Source of the DNA: Tanytarsus gracilentus
Lineage: Eukaryota > Arthropoda > Insecta > Diptera > Chironomidae
Direction of reading: 5' to 3'
NCBI GenBank assembly: GCA_038502055.1
Contig: JAXRKN010000043.1
Location: forward strand, 7,812,001-7,876,000
DNA: 64,000 nt
Shown here one piece after another: positions 32,439 through 44,911 of the stretch. Every line of letters starts with the position of its first letter. The stretch's first letter is position 1. Under the pieces are notes generated by a model, which searched no databases, had not been told where the DNA came from, and saw only the letters and a program-made list of their open reading frames with translations. The position numbers were made by a program, and so were the translations under genes.

Positions 32439-35250
32439 TTATTTCAATTTTTCCTTGATTTTCGTTAAAATTGGGAAGCTTGAGCCGGGTGTGCATGATC
32501 CGCGGATGTCTTCAGTTGCGAGGTCAAAGAGAGCGACACCACCAAGTCCTTTGCCTGATTTTCAATAAAAAAATTAAATTAATACTTTTGATAATTTTAA
32601 ATTTTACCTTTAACGTATGAAGCCTTGTTTCCAGCACTCTCGGGATCCTCATATCCAACCCACATACCATATCCGCCTTGTTCGTCGGGAAGACGGAAAG
32701 CGTAAACTCCATAGCGCTTAGTTGGATCTGGAATTCTTCTTAGCGGTGCATGTTCACCCTTTAAATTTTTATTATGATCATTCAAGAGCAGGTTGCAAAT
32801 TTCGGGATAGCTCAAAAGACCTTGTGTACGGGTTTGAACGGCTTCCGGTGCTGGTCCATTTGCGGCCACTGGAGGTGATCCGGTAATCGTTGCGTCCTTC
32901 TCAATTTTCCACGCACGTCCAAATGTCGGAAGTCCAAGGACAATTTTATTACCAGCAAAGCCATTGGCCACCAAATAAGTGGAAACAAAATCGACATTTT
33001 CCTCAACATTACGATCAGTGACGGAGAGCGTGGGTGCAACATAATCGGCTTCCTTTGGATTTCTTGTCGGCGTGTAGACATCAAATGCAGCGAGAGTAAG
33101 AAAGTCGACATAATTCTTAATGGACGGCACATCGAGGTAGAGGGTGGCATTGACATTCGGAAGAATGGTGACGGCAAGCTCATAATTATCAAGACGGAAT
33201 GAATTCTTCAACTCGACGATAAGCGATGTAAATTGATTTTTATGCTCTTCGGAATTCTCGTCAACTGGCTTGCCAGCAGCGCCGACTGTCTTCTTGAATG
33301 AATGCCAAACAGATCCAATGGTCGAGCGAATTTTCTTAGGCTTCATTTTTGGAAATTGGAACGCCAGATCGAGACCATCGAAGCCATATGTCTTGAGGAG
33401 AACGTTAACGCTGTTCGTGAATGAAATACGACCAGTGCTCGACTCAAGTAGGGCAAGATACTTATCACTGCCTAAGTCGGCATCGCCTCCTACACTCAGA
33501 AGAATTTTCAAGCTCGGATACTGTGTTTTAAATTGCGTCACTTGTCTATACATGCCACTATTCACGTTCAACTCTTCATTGCTAATGAGTGGTGCGACTT
33601 TAAAGTTATCTGGTAGGATTCCAGCATAACCATAGACTAAGTGTGTGCACATTGAGATTCCAGGCAAAATATCAGCCGGCGTAACTTTACCCAATCCTGT
33701 AAAGAGAAAACATAAAAATTAAAGAGTCATCAACCCATTTGAAATTCGTCGAAAATATTTAGCGATGATTATCTCACAAGCGATTTGTTAAGGCATGGGC
33801 TAAAGGCCAAAAAAGGGGTTTCTCTTCTTAATATACACATCATTGCCTCTCTTTTCGACTGTTTGCTTTACGATCCCAGCAAATGTCTCACAAAATCTGT
33901 TTGCTCATCAAATTTGCATGTAAAGACGCTGTTGTCGAACTATCAGGCCGTAAATATATAAATACACGAGCTATTTCGCCAAAACGAGAACAAATTTATT
34001 TCTCTGTTTATCGTCGTACGTGTGTTGACTCATTGATGATGTCATAAATGAGAATTATTTAAAATCAAGTGAGCGAAAAGCGATGACTATTAAATGGACA
34101 TAAGTTATTTAGCGATTATCTATGAAACGGTGTATGAATGTGAAGATCGCAGTGCAACATTTGACCTTGGAAATTCATTGTTTGCTAGCTATTGATAAAC
34201 ACTATACTATTCAAATATTTACTGCCTTTTGACGAGAGCAATTTTGCGAGAAAAGAGTTGGACGAAAAAATTGAGAAATTTTCTTGATAAAACTTTTGTA
34301 AAATAATTTTCTAACTTTTAAATTTTGTTTTAAAAACTGAAACAAATTTTGAGTTTTGAAAATCAAATGACAAAATTTTTGACATTTCCCATCTCCATTT
34401 CATGTGTACATACTTAAATATTGAAATTTCTCTCTCATTCTTCATTCACTTAATTAAATTGAATTGAATTAACATAAGTAAGAAGCTTCTCGAGAGTCTC
34501 GTAACAAAAATAATAATAAAAGAACAAGAAGAGAATGACTACAGGGAAGAATGGCATAATCAGAAACAGAGACTGTAAGCTCAATGGGCATTCATCAAAT
34601 GTCAAAAAATTTTGCCCTCACTCAATCTCACTCTATGAAAAGCTGTTATCAGCAGCAGCGCCAGCATCAACAGCAGCAGGTCAAATAATAAATAAAAAAA
34701 CACGCAGAGGATTTTTATATATGTGTGGAAGCTGAAGCGAGATGAGGTGAAGAAGTGAGACATGAGCGTTGATGGAGACGCGCAATGAACAGAAAGAAAA
34801 TTTAATTGAACACTTGAGTGCAATTTTGTGATGTGATGGGTGGCACGATATTTAATTAAAACGAGAGAGAAAAATTTGTTGACACTTTTCGAGTAAAAGG
34901 TACATGAAAAGATAAGCTCAAGGTTGTGCGCGGCTCCGAAGAGAGTTTTTTTAATGGAAACTCGTAAAGTAAACTCGGCGAGCTTTTTCACCATTAATTT
35001 TTGAGCGAGAATTTATTTGTTGGCTTTTAAGTATCAAAGAAGTGTCAAATGAAAGTTTTTTAACGGACTTTAAATTTTTAAATGTTTTTAAAATAATAAA
35101 AATTCTTTCCCTTGCTTTTATGATCTTACCTTCCTTTAATGAACTTCTTGAGTCGTAGTAGCATACGATACGCGGTGTTGAATTTTGTCCATTTATGACA
35201 TTAATGAATCCCACGAGGAGAATAAAATTTAAAATAAAATTCTTCCACAT
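32439..35250 (-). CDS. Idgf: imaginal disc growth factor (IDGF), GH18 chitinase-like protein
   Basis: Secreted chitinase-related growth factor lacking chitinase activity. Exons 35250-35130, 33696-32608 and 32554-32439 join in phase to 441 residues, the usual IDGF length. A signal peptide (about residues 1-22) precedes RIVCYYDSRSSLKEG. The first beta strands read CTHLVYGYAGI, and LKILLSVGGD is the conserved GH18 strand 3. The catalytic region reads FDGLDLAFQFP (146-156), where active chitinases have DGxDxDWE. Asp is Ala and the proton-donor Glu is Gln154, as in known IDGFs. The family insertion after this site, the LPNVNATLYLDVPS strand with an N-glycosylation site, and C-terminal GGVALFDLATEDIRG are present. 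Intron 1 is 1.43 kb and intron 2 is 53 bp. Which IDGF paralogue (1-6) it is cannot be fixed by eye. Drosophila IDGFs support cell proliferation and cuticle organisation. Confidence 0.95.
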
Positions 35251-38245
35251 TTTTACTTTCTTTTCTCTCCAATTCGATGGAGACGATTATTTGTGACTGA
35301 ACCGATCGAAAACTTGAGTAAAACTGAGACTCGTTTAATAAAGAGATGAAATAAATTCAAATGAGTCGTTTGAGTGTGTTGAAAGGTAATTGAGTCACAC
35401 TTGGAATACTCAGTAAAAATTGAGAGGTGAATGTGTATTGTGAGGTGATAAACACAATAAGAGGCTCTCATCGACTTCACTGCGAGAAATCATTTAGGCG
35501 TTTAATCATGGGTGACGGTCAATGATTGTGAAGAGGGTCAAAACAACTAGAAAATTATTCAACGTGATTTTATTTCTTCATTTTAAATTTTCTAGGAATC
35601 TCGAGGTTATCACAAACTTTATTTTAATGAATTCGCTGGAACTATCACGTGCATGATTATATTTTTGAACACATCGTCGCATTATAATTAAGACTCTTTT
35701 GCTAATTAGATCACTTGATATTTTCGCGTTAACTTGCAAATCTCTCATAACCTAATTTCATTTCCGTATCAGAAAAATCCTAAATGGGCTATAAAGGATA
35801 TTTTTTGCTTCCTTAATTTTTCATCGTAAGCATTGCTGAGGCTACATCCATTAGATCCTATTAACGTCTCTTTTTCCGCACATCACGAGGACACATAATC
35901 ATATAATTTTGTTGACTAATGCTGACTAGAGCAGCTTTATGCTGATATAATTTTTACTTTCCTCTCTCGTTTCGAGTTTTAATGTCGCTTTGATGCAAAA
36001 AATGAGAGAATATGACTTTTTTATATGTCATAAGGGGAGAATCAAAAAAAGAGACTGAAAATTTTAAAACTCTTAATTTAAAAATATATTTAACGTTACT
36101 GTCCATTTTTATTTTGCGACTTCAAAAAAATTCCAACAACCCCTCAGAAAAAATATTTCATCACTGATGCTATCACAGCCGCTATAAAAATACGACAGCA
36201 TGACAATTCACTGAAAAAATTAGCACAATAACAACTTAAAAAATATTTCTAGAGAATTTAATCAAAATGACATCAAAAAAAACTTTTTGTCTTCTTATCG
36301 AGACGTAAACAAATTAATTTTCCAATTATCGATGTTTATCTTGCATCGCTTTATATTTCTTGAAGCATAAACATTATCGTAGTTTACATGCATTGATGTG
36401 GAGGAGAATTGAGTAATTTTAACATGAAAGTCATTAAAAGTACGAACATCTTTCACTCTCATAACGTTTCATTATCATCTTGCACCACTTTCGCATATCA
36501 AAGAAGTAAAAAGTCAGATTTCTCCTATTGGGAAAACTAGATAAGAAGCATGCGAGGATTGTGAATTATTTGAATATAATTTTTGTAATTTTAATCTACA
36601 CAAAAAATTGTAATTTATTTTTTTCGATGATAAATTGCTTGAAAATTTGTTTTCTAAATAAACGACCACGAATTCTCCACCCCTAGATCTCACCTCATAA
36701 ATAAACAAATTATTATTCATCAGACTATGAATATTTATAGCACGCACAATTTTCACCTCTTACAGCTTCACAATTTTCTTTATGATAATAAAATCTCTTG
36801 GATTAAGTCAATTTTAGGTAATTAAGTGCCAGAAACTTCTACTCGTGGAATGGAAGGAAAAGCAACAACAAGCGGTTGACGCAAAATGCGTTACAGCCTT
36901 GACATCGAGTAATTTATTAGCTTTCATGGGCATGAACAGCTTTTTTGTCACCTCCACTTTTTAACTCTTACATATCGGATGGTTTTTGGATAGGTGCAAA
37001 AATGCACGTCAAATTATCTTCTCATAAGAAAACTCTTAAGGTGAAGCATTAAATCAAGGACTTGACACTGATTTTAAAAATGAGCAAGGTTTAAAATATT
37101 TTTAGCGTGCAAACCTTAAAATTTTAACAACTCGATCCTGTAACGAAAAAGTAATTTTAAATCATCAATCATTTTAATCATATTCATGTTTGTTCAAGGA
37201 GATTACCAGGATGAAATTTTCACATCGCTTAACATTTATTGCATACGTTTATAATTTTTTAAACAGCTCGAGGAAAAATTTTTTAAGTATAAGACTGAGT
37301 TTAAATTATTAGGCGTAAAAAAATTAAAATTAAATTTTTTTTTGAGTTAATAATTTTAAAAGTCAACATCAAAACTTTCCATGAAAGTCGTGAGCACAAA
37401 ATGTAATTTCATTTCTCTCATCAACGTCGCACCTGTTTACATAAACTTAGGTATGTGTTTGCGAATTGAATGTGCGAGAAAAGGAAAAGTGTCACAAATG
37501 TTTTCATCATATGTAGATCTAATCAACTTCCTCAGACACCAAAAATCACGTCATTTCACGCAGATATCATGTTATTGATGTTGATTTGTTATGATGATAT
37601 TTTGTTCAACTGTCACATTTGAGTTGATTGCAATCAATCAGATTTCTATGTTGCTGTATTTTTAACCAAAATTTAAAAAAATACTAACTTATCAAAAGCA
37701 ACCGACTTCAAGTTTGAATTCATTCACGAAATGGTCAAAATAATCTTTTCATTCAAAAGTTAAAAAAAACTTTTTCATGCTGATAAAACTTTCGTATTAT
37801 TCTCAAGCTCAAAGTTCCCATGATTTATTATAAAGCAACTTGTAATACATTGAGAGGAAATAACTTTTATTCAAAGCTTGTTGTGACATGAGAGATTTTT
37901 CTCCTTTTTTCACATGCCATTATGATTGTTGTTGTTGATCATCATAGAGAAAATATCTCGAACATAGCGCAGAAGATTGAAGATGAGACATTGCTGTATG
38001 AATATTGTCATAATGAACGACTCGTTCGAGTTATGACGCGACATGAAAGAAAAATTCTCCAATTTAGCCACGAATTTTTCTTCAGAAAAAAAATCTTACG
38101 ACATTCCTTGCATAATTTAATATTTAAGAACGAAAATATGAGTTTTTTGCGCAACGCACTGAAAGCGCTTTTATGCTCGATTTGTCGTCCATCCAGAATA
38201 GCATCAAACTTTATATAAATTTATTTTTGGAATTTTCAGTAATTT
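35251..38245. other. Non-coding sequence upstream of the IDGF-like gene
   Basis: This should hold the IDGF promoter next to 35250. Initiator-like TCAGT sequences occur on the minus strand near 35296-35300 and 35323-35327, but no well-placed TATA box supports either. The rest is AT-rich with no exon I can support. Confidence 0.4.
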
Positions 38246-38410
38246 TTCAAGTTTTTTCGATTACTTTGATCATTTTTTGGTAAATTATTTTTGAAATTAA
38301 AAATTCCGTTATGAAGTTTACTGTGTTTTTCATGTGAATTTTCATAACGTACTTTTTTAATTTAAAAATAAGGTACCAAAAAAATTGTGAGTAGCTCGAA
38401 AAATTTTATT
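38246..38410 (+). mobile_element. MITE-like palindromic element, copy 1 (right arm decayed)
   Basis: It starts TTCAAGTTTTTTCGATTACTT and has the same interior as the copy at 44741-44911, including GTTATGAAGTTTACTGTG and ATGTGAATTTT. The left arm is intact; the right arm is diverged (GAGTAGCTCGAAAAATTTT). It lies in the opposite orientation to the second copy, with most positions matching by eye. Length near 165 bp, terminal inverted repeats and absence of coding sequence fit a miniature inverted-repeat element. Confidence 0.75.
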
Positions 38411-39805
38411 TTTGAAAATATGCGATAACTTCCAATAGAAAAAATATTGTAAACCAACTTCACAGAGCAATTCTCTCATGGTTATTGCATGCAATAGTAA
38501 AGTGAAGTGCTTTGATAGATATTTCAAGCTCTATTCTTTGATGAAGATTTGAATAAAGTTAGAAACTGTTTTTTTATCTAAGTAAATTATTTAATACAAT
38601 GTAAGAGAATTAAACTCTGAAAAAATTAAAGAAGACGAAAAAAATTTCCGAATCCATCAAACTTCATCCAAATCCTCAAAACTACTATCTTTGCTCTCGT
38701 CTCGTTTTCCCCTTGAAATGCTTGCGCGCTATCCCGATTTCCTCTATATCTCTCCTCTCCATACACAAAAATTTCATTTAAAAGCAAAACTGGCCACGTA
38801 CAACATAAATTATTTCATGTCTAGTGCAGACTTTTCTGTTTCTTTATTCCTTAATTTATTGTCTTCGCCCCTCTCTTTTGTTGTAAACGAGAGAAATCGA
38901 AAATTGATAGGTTTTCAACAAGGCAAAAGAAGAGATTTCGTTGTCTCCTCAATTTCGACCCATATGTGTGGAACATATATTGATAATGTCGTCCTTTTTT
39001 GATAGTTAAAACATCGTTGACAAATCTTTGTGTGGCCCAATGTCCATGTCTTAGTTGGAATCATTAAATTGCTGCCATTCTTTTTACGGCTCTATCTCAT
39101 CATCATATCTTTGCTCTCTCTTACCACCACCCATTGTCATTTTCCTCGTTTTACTATTATTAGCTTAGCAATGGTTTAAGCATTGAGAGGACACATCAGT
39201 AGCAGTGATAGTTACGCAATGGATAGGAGAGAAGAAATAATACAATATAAATTAGAAGATTAAATCTTGTAGGATTATTATGGATTTCAGATGAAAAGAG
39301 AAAAAATGGAGTTTTCAATTTCCACTCTTCGCTGTGACATTTTCAATGTATTTTAGAATCTGACACGTATTCCCTGGTAGAACATGAGTTCAAATTTGGG
39401 TGTTATTTGAGTTCGAATTGAATTCAAATATTGAGTTCAAATGCAGTTCAGTTCAAATCGCGTGGTAAGCTTTTGTATGAAAACGGTTGAACTCGCCCAA
39501 AAAAGTTTGAAAAAAAATTGAAATCGATTTTTGATTTGAATTTAATTAGAAAAGAAATATAAAAAAAAATTAATTCAATTCGAACTGAAATTTGAACTCA
39601 AATTGCCCTCAAATTTTCAAATTAAAAAAAATTTAGTTCAACCTTTGAATTCAATTTGAATTCAACTTTTGAACTGTTCCACTTTCCAAGTGTTCCTTTA
39701 GTTAATTTAACTAACTTTTTTTTGCTCGCACTTATTCTTTTTTGCTGTGTGAAGAGAAATTGGAATTTTTATTAGTTTTGTACTTAAACATTTTTCTTAC
39801 TTTTT

Positions 39806-39880
39806 TGCTGCGCCGACTCGAACTCGAACTCAGGACTCCTGTTTGCTAAGCGCGCGCGTAACCACGAGACCACCGAGGAA
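39806..39880 (-). mobile_element. tRNA-like sequence, probable SINE head or tRNA relic
   Basis: On the minus strand TGGTCTCGTGGTTA resembles a pol III A box and GAGTTCGAGTTCGAGTC a B box, with CTTAGCAAACAGGAG between. The spacing is tRNA-like, but I could not pair a proper acceptor or T stem, and no T-run terminator follows. It is locally GC-rich inside AT-rich foldback DNA, so I read it as an inserted tRNA-derived fragment rather than a working tRNA gene. Confidence 0.5.
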
Positions 39881-40329
39881 ACTTTATGTTAAAATCCATT
39901 TTGGCTAAAAGCTATATTTAAACCATTCTTATTTTTTATATCAATTTGCCAACTATTTCAAATATTTTTTGTCCTTTGATTTAAATTTTAATAAACAAAA
40001 ATTTTCTTTAATTTATTTTTTTAAAGAAAAAATATTTTTTCCTATTGTTTTTTGCAAGTTTACATTTGGATACATTAAAATTTTTAAAATTGAAGAAACT
40101 AAATATAAATCAACCATTTCCATTTCTAATTAAAAGTGACGATTTAAACTATCAGCGATAGTTTTGTTTGTTTGAGCACAATATGATCCGGGAATCATCA
40201 GTGTCTGTCAAAAAACACACATGCTAATTATTGTAATAATTTAACTATGGATCAGATAAATATTCCAATATTTATTTTAACATTAAACAAAGAACAAATC
40301 TTAATTTAGGGCTTCAATCAATTCAAATC

Positions 40330-40545
40330 GAGCTTAAGTTTTTAAATAAAGTTCATATTAAAAACCCAAAATTTTGTCTAAGTCTTTAGTTCAAATCGAG
40401 TTCAACTTTTGAAATAAAGTTCATATTAAAAACCCAAAATTTTGTCTAAGTCTTTAGTTCAAATCGAGTTCAACTTTTGAAATAAAGTTTATATTAAAAA
40501 TCCAAAATTTTGTCTAAGTCTTTAATTCAAATCGAGTTCAAGTTT
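40330..40545 (+). repeat. 68-bp tandem repeat, about 3.2 copies
   Basis: Copies start at 40330, 40398 and 40466, with a partial fourth at 40534. Each contains AATAAAGTTCATATTAAAAA, then CCAAAATTTTGTCTAAGTC and a GTTCAAATCGAGTTCAA junction. Copies two and three are almost identical. The array lies inside the foldback element, so it probably arose there. Confidence 0.85.
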
Positions 40546-40986
40546 TGAAATAAATTTGAGTTCAAGTTTATTTCAAAATACCCCAATTTTAGTTCAAGTT
40601 TTGAATTCAAATTGACTTCAAGTTTTGAATTAAATTTGAAATAAAATTTAATTCAAAATACTCCAATTTTAGTTCAAAACTTGAATTCAAATTGAGTTCA
40701 AGACTTGAATTAAATTCGAGTTCAAGTTTTGAACTAAAACTTTAAATTTAGTTCAAATCTTGAATTCAAATTCTTGTTCAAATCTTGAACTCAGCCTTAG
40801 AGTTCAACATGGAAATTCAGTTCAACAATTGAGTTCAAATTGAATTCAATTCGAACTCAAATGTTGAACTAAATTGGCTGAGTTCAACATTTGAGTTCGA
40901 ATTGAATTCAATTCGAACTAATTTAATTCATTTGAACTAAATAGTTCAATGTTTGAGCTCAATTTGAACTCATTGTTCTACGAGGG

Positions 40987-43900
40987 TTGAATTAATCGTT
41001 TGAGATATGAAACTTTTCGAACAATGCAGGATTTAATTTTAATTAATTTTTTTAATTTTTACGTGACAGTTTTTTAAATTTTCAGCTTTAACATAATTTT
41101 TTTAAAATTTGCGGACTTTTGTGACGTAAAAAATGATTTTTAACGAGAAAAAAAAGTAAGACAAACTTTCGGAACATCATCGGTGTCTGTCTTCTCTAAA
41201 ACTTTACTCAATCTCCGTAAATACACTGAAGATGAGAATGTGCAATGCAGGAAGCAGAGTTGTAAGTTAGAGGAGATGAAAAACTTTATAAAACATTCAT
41301 TTTTCACAGTCTATACATTTTTTGTGTGTGCTTTTTCAAAACTGTATTTTATTATGCACAATCTCCGAGGATAAACTATAATGACATGCTATGCATGAAA
41401 AATGTGCTGAAAATACTTTTCTCCATATTTTTCCACTCAAAAAAGCTTTCTTGTTGGACTTTTTAGAAAGTACCCGAGCTGTGACATCATCAAAAGTGAA
41501 TTTAGTTTTTAAACTGACGAAATAACTAAAACTTTAAAGCACGGGTCACTAACTTTTCGCTGCTGTCTGCTGCAAGTCGTGAAAGAAGTTTATAGAAAAG
41601 ATGATTTTTTTATTCATAACTTTCTCGGGGTTTATAAACTTGTTAGCAAATGTCCGGGCTAGATGCAAGCACTTTCAACACCCATCGTTATCCACTAGAT
41701 CTTTTTCGCTATGAGAGCTGCTTGGAATGTACACAAAACAGCCATAATCAAATTTTTACATGCTGAAAAAAATATATAACTTGGCATTTGCCGTTCGCCA
41801 GTTGTGCACATGCACATTTTAGTGAACATACATGAAACTTAACTGCAGAGACTCGAAAATTTCTCGATGTTATTTTCTCTCTCATTCACCGACAATTCGT
41901 GTCGTTTCTATAAACATTTGGAGCATAAGAAAAAGCTCTCGAGGCAATTGAAAGCAGCAATAAGGAAAAAATGATGCAAGGTTTATATAATTCCATTAGT
42001 AAGATTACACAATTCAGGATGTACTCCGACTCTATGTATTTAAATGTGTTTAGGTCTTATTTCGTGTACATAGCTTGAAAAATTCACCTTGGCGCATATC
42101 GAAAGTTCCTCTAAGCTTTTTATCCGTTTAAGTTTTTACTGCTGATGCCATAAACAGCAAAATGCATTCTCAATGGATGAAAAACTCTTATCGAAGTTGA
42201 CGTCAACTTTAATTTTCTTTACTTTACAACCAGAAAGTTTATCTTCTTCAAATTGGAGTTTATTTTGTAAAGTAATTTGTTGAATTTAATTTGAAATTTT
42301 TTTGAGGTTCGAATCCTAAATTTTAGAGCTTTCGAGAATTTTATTTAAATACATTTTTCAGTTGGAAAAAATGAATATTTTACCCCTTGCAACTCTTTTC
42401 TCTCCCTTCTATCTTGTCTTACAACAAAAGCACCCTCCAGCAAGAAGAAAAAATTGGAGGAATGAGGTAAGAATTCCTTGTTAAATTTTCGAATAAGAGA
42501 GCACACGAGAGAACAATTGCGGAATTTATGAAGGTAGAAAATTTTACATGTTTTAAAGCTCATCTGCAAGAATGTGGGTTAGAACGACCATTATCTTTCA
42601 TATATATTTTTTCTTTAAAAGCATTTCTTGCAAGCACATCCGCTCAACTCCCACTTCTGCACTTTTCTCTCGTTTAAATATTAAAATTCAACTTGTGCTC
42701 TTTAATAGTTTCCGAAAATAAATTAGCGATGTAAATTTGTTTCGTACAAGAAAGAGAGGATTTTCTCGAAAATAAAGGAGGACACATTGCAGAACACCGT
42801 CGAGTACTTAAAGACGATGGAAACAAAATAAACATTTAGGCGTGTTCATAAAATAAATATTATGCCAAAGCTTAAGAGCTGGAATTTTCTTGTTTGAGAA
42901 AGCACAAAAGTCTCGTGCTATTTCTCCATGTCAAGTGATAAGAAAAAGAAGAAGAAAGGGAGAGCCTTCATCAAAGCATGAATAACGCAAGTTAGTGCTG
43001 AGAGAGAAAACACCAAAATGGAAAATGAAAACTAAGCGCCATTGAGGATGAAATAAATTCAAGTCACGATTTGGAAAAAATATACACACACACACACATT
43101 CGTAAAATACAATTCTACATCGAGGTCAAGGGATGGACAACACTTGATTATAATTCAAAAAGCTTTATTTTATGCAAATTTCCATTCCTCGCCTAAAAGC
43201 TTTAAAATTCTCTTCATTTTTAAAAAAATGAGATAACTCACAAGCACAGCATGAGCGAGTGAAGAAAAAATCCAAATCGGAAAAGAGAAAGGACGAACGG
43301 CGGAGAGGAAAGAGGAGGCAAATAAGAACAAAATGAGGACGATAAAAATTATGAACAGCAAAGAAGACAATAATCAACATTTTATCCACATACAGAATCG
43401 TGTTCTTCTTTTCTTTCTCGAGGCCAAAGGCGTTAATAAAAATGAGACTGTGCACTTTTCGCCTAATAAAAAATTCCTCGTGTGACATCACCGTCAAATT
43501 CATTTTTCACATTTGCCAACAAATCCCTCGTGTTTGGGATTTTTTTGAAGTCTAAAACTTTAACCATAAAATGTCACCGTCGACAGTGACTACGAGATTT
43601 GATTTCAAAATTGAGGTCTGCAAATAATTGCGATATAAAAAAAACTTAGGTGAGTTTATGGGTTGTATGTTGAGATGAGGATGATGAAGTGCTTTGGGAT
43701 CGACTTTAAGGTTTTAAAAATTTATTTAACTTTTCGAAGTTTTTCATATTTTAGTCTATTAAAAAATTACTTTTTCAAGACGAAAAACAATTCGAAAGAT
43801 TTTTCATTAAGGTGACACTTTTCAACCTCTCTCCATCCACTTGAGATAAAAACTTTTCTCTTTCTGACAATGATACCTACTTATTATGTCTTGTGCTCTG

Positions 43901-44740
43901 TTTAATCGTCGTTCGTCATGCTCTGAATAATTCATTCGGTTTATTTTTGTGTGCGATGTGTTTACATTAGAAACTCTACGCCCGAAAGAGTTTATTAAAT
44001 TTTAATCAATAACTTCATTCAACCACTCACACCATTGACGGCACCGTCTGTATCCATGGACTTCATATATATGCGAAGAATATAAATGAAACATGTGTTG
44101 CTCTCATAAATAAATTTATCGCATAAATAAACTGGCAATCAATACAAATTTTCTTGGGAAGCAGGCAAAAATATTTTAAAATCTTGCGGGTGACCGAGAA
44201 ATGTGCATAAATCAAGTTCTTTCTTGCTTTTATCTTTCTTTTTGTGCTCACCAAACCACCAACGCCCATAACTTTTTTTTGTGAGCAAAATTTCTTGCAC
44301 GTAATTCTCAAATTCCCTCGGGATGCAGTGGTGAGTGTATACACATGCACATACATACACTTATTAGAAATTCCAACACATAATTCCCACCGCACTACAC
44401 ATTATCACCGAATCTCGATGCTCTCGATAATCTTCAATTGTCTCCTTTTATCTTGGCTTTTGTCTCTCTGCAATGCACAATGAATTTGGCAATTATCATA
44501 CAAAATAATTTGCAGAAACATTTATTGTTCGAGGAATTAATTATTTTGGTGAACCAAATCATGTCATTATTGTCTCTATTTTGCATCCGCCTCAAGAGAG
44601 AGGGCAGAAGATAATCGAGTGAAAAATTAAAAGGATTTTTTTCAGGGATGTTGGCGAGGGTTCAAGGTTGAGTATTTAAAATGTTGAAATCTTTAATTGA
44701 TTTTTTGGTAAATTTTAGAGCATCAAAAATTAAGAATTTT
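40987..44740. other. Non-coding stretch between the foldback element and MITE copy 2
   Basis: AT-rich sequence with scattered GA-rich and short CA-rich tracts (for example CA repeats near 43084-43098). No exon or RNA gene could be supported; open frames are short and lack motifs. Confidence 0.45.
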
Positions 44741-44911
44741 TTCAAGTTTTTTTCGATTACTTTGATAACTACTTTTTTATTACTTTATTTTTAAATTAAA
44801 AACGAACGTTATAAAAATTCACATATAAAAACACAGTAAACTTCATAACGTAATTTTTAATTTTAAAAATAATTTATCAAAAAGTGATCAAAGTAATCGA
44901 AAAAACTTGAG
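44741..44911 (-). mobile_element. MITE-like palindromic element, copy 2 (intact)
   Basis: A 171-bp near-perfect palindrome. The left arm starts TTCAAGTTTTTTTCGATTAC and the right arm ends with its complement, GTAATCGAAAAAACTTGAG. The interior also pairs, through runs around AAAATTAAAAA and ATAACGT. Read on the minus strand it matches copy 1 at 38246. It would fold into one long hairpin. No coding capacity. Confidence 0.85.

Larger units (their letters stand above)
39372..40986. mobile_element. 1.6 kb foldback element with GTTCAAAT-rich arms
   Basis: The left end reads CCCTGGTAGAACATGAGTTC and the right end, on the other strand, CCCTCGTAGAACAATGAGTT, so the ends are imperfect inverted repeats of about 25 bp. 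Inside each end are long arms made of repeated GAGTTCAAAT and GAATTCAAATT motifs, with mostly opposite sense in the two halves. No transposase frame is present. A clear target-site duplication was not found (flanks TATT and TTGA), so the superfamily is unknown. The centre holds a tRNA-like insertion and a 68-bp tandem repeat. Confidence 0.75.

Noticed and set aside
39806..39880. Functional tRNA gene on minus
   Set aside because: A and B box-like sequences are present, but acceptor and T stems do not pair convincingly and no T-run terminator follows.
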